Below, one piece after another: positions 6,616 to 7,101 of a stretch of DNA of 7,101 nt. A program made the translations under genes and the position numbers. The notes beneath the pieces were generated by a model. The model was not told the origin of the DNA, made no database searches, and saw only the letters and a list, made by a program, of their open reading frames with translations. This DNA is from Burkholderiaceae bacterium (GTDB lineage Bacteria > Pseudomonadota > Gammaproteobacteria > Burkholderiales > Burkholderiaceae). Position 1 is the first letter of the stretch. Each line of letters begins with the position of its first letter. The DNA is taken from the NCBI GenBank assembly GCA_023253905.1, contig JALREG010000415.1, positions 1-7,101 on the forward strand, read 5' to 3'.

Positions 6616-7056
6616 TTAACGATTGGCGCGCCCCGTTGCCTGCGCGGGATCGGTCAAAAAGGCAAGGGTGCGGATGCCCGCCTGCTGGGCGGCTGACATC
6701 ACCTCGGCGATGATCTGGTAGCGCGTGTCACGGTCGGCTCTCAGATGCACGGCCGGCTGCGGTTGGGCGGCCGCGGCTTCACGAAGTTTTGCTCTCAGGG
6801 CGTCCTGATCGGCGAGAGGTTCGTTGTTCCAGTGAACCACGCCGGTGTCGGGAATCGAGATCGTGATCGTGCCGGCCGACTCCGAACTCGCCACCGCCTG
6901 CGCGTCGGGCAGGTCGAGCCGGATCGAGTGCGTGATGAGCGGCGCGGTGATGATGAAGATCACCAGAAGCACGAGCATCACGTCGACCAGTGGCGTGGTG
7001 TTGATCTCGGCCATCGGCTGTTGCGTGCCACGTTGCTCAAAGCCTCCGAATGCCAT
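6616..7056 (-). CDS. exbD: Biopolymer transport protein ExbD
   Basis: ExbD works with ExbB and TonB in the inner membrane, using the proton gradient to power TonB-dependent receptors such as BtuB. The 146-residue product matches the family length (about 140). It has a short cytoplasmic N-terminus with MAEINTTPLVDVMLVLLVIFII (about 15-36), including the key membrane aspartate at residue 25. A single membrane helix (about 22-42) is followed by a periplasmic domain with VHLRADRDTRYQIIAEVMSAAQQAGI and ending FLTDPAQATGRANR. A GGGAG lies at 7072-7068, 11 bases before the ATG. TolR is the closest alternative, but the PMAEINTTPLVDVMLVLLVIF stretch is characteristic of ExbD. It is convergent with btuF, with only 30 bp between the two stops and no clear terminator there. 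Confidence 0.93.
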   Translation of the reverse strand: MAFGGFEQRGTQQPMAEINTTPLVDVMLVLLVIFIITAPLITHSIRLDLPDAQAVASSESAGTITISIPDTGVVHWNNEPLADQDALRAKLREAAAAQPQPAVHLRADRDTRYQIIAEVMSAAQQAGIRTLAFLTDPAQATGRANR

Positions 7057-7074
7057 GGTGAGCCGGGCTCCCGG

Positions 7075-7101
7075 TCAGCTGCCCACGCGCTGCGTGGGGG
7101 C
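7075..7101 (-). CDS. exbB: Probable C-terminal tail of ExbB, cut by window edge
   Basis: On the minus strand eight codons (APTQRVGS) lead to a TGA at 7077-7075, 18 bp before the exbD start. ExbB normally precedes ExbD in this close arrangement, so this is most likely its end. Eight residues are too few to identify the protein on their own; the call rests on gene order. Confidence 0.5.
   Translation of the reverse strand, partial: APTQRVGS

Noticed and set aside
7082..7098. 7-bp inverted repeat CCCACGC/GCGTGGG with a 3-base loop
   Set aside because: It lies in the probable exbB coding end, has no T-run and is easily explained by GC-rich coding sequence.

Overview
This is GC-rich, tightly packed chromosomal DNA from a Gram-negative bacterium. 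The GroES and GroEL N-terminal sequences read like those of Betaproteobacteria, probably Burkholderiales; that is an impression from remembered family sequences, not a database result. A TonB-dependent outer-membrane receptor, a periplasmic binding protein and ExbD confirm a double-membrane cell. I see no transposase, integrase, CRISPR array, tRNA or rRNA.

Layout, left to right. (1) Positions 1-776, minus strand: the 5' part of groEL (it runs off the left edge) and complete groES, behind a near-consensus promoter that abuts a perfect CIRCE operator for the repressor HrcA. The groES leader and the groES-groEL spacer both contain small hairpins. (2) 922-3333, plus strand: a large DsbD/ScsB-type membrane thiol:disulfide reductase, divergent from groES. 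A 14-bp tandem duplication lies across its start codon and a G8 tract lies in its glycine-rich linker. (3) 3334-3755: no gene, but a probable promoter, a well-conserved cobalamin riboswitch and two GC-rich hairpins leading to the btuB ribosome binding site. (4) 3756-6585, plus strand: btuB (vitamin B12 receptor) overlapping btuF (periplasmic B12-binding protein). (5) 6616-7101, minus strand and convergent with btuF: exbD, preceded by what looks like the last eight codons of exbB.

The right half forms one functional theme. The riboswitch senses cobalamin and controls btuB and, through the overlap, probably btuF. BtuB needs energy from a TonB-ExbB-ExbD complex, part of which is encoded next door on the other strand. 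The inner-membrane importer BtuC/BtuD is not in this window, because btuF is followed directly by a convergent gene.

The genes are ordinary and well known, and I do not see a new multi-gene system. The points worth a second look are regulatory: the CIRCE/promoter overlap with a possible sigma-32 reading, a long imperfect dyad at the groES -35 box, the duplicated start region of dsbD, the G8 tract, and the riboswitch expression platform.
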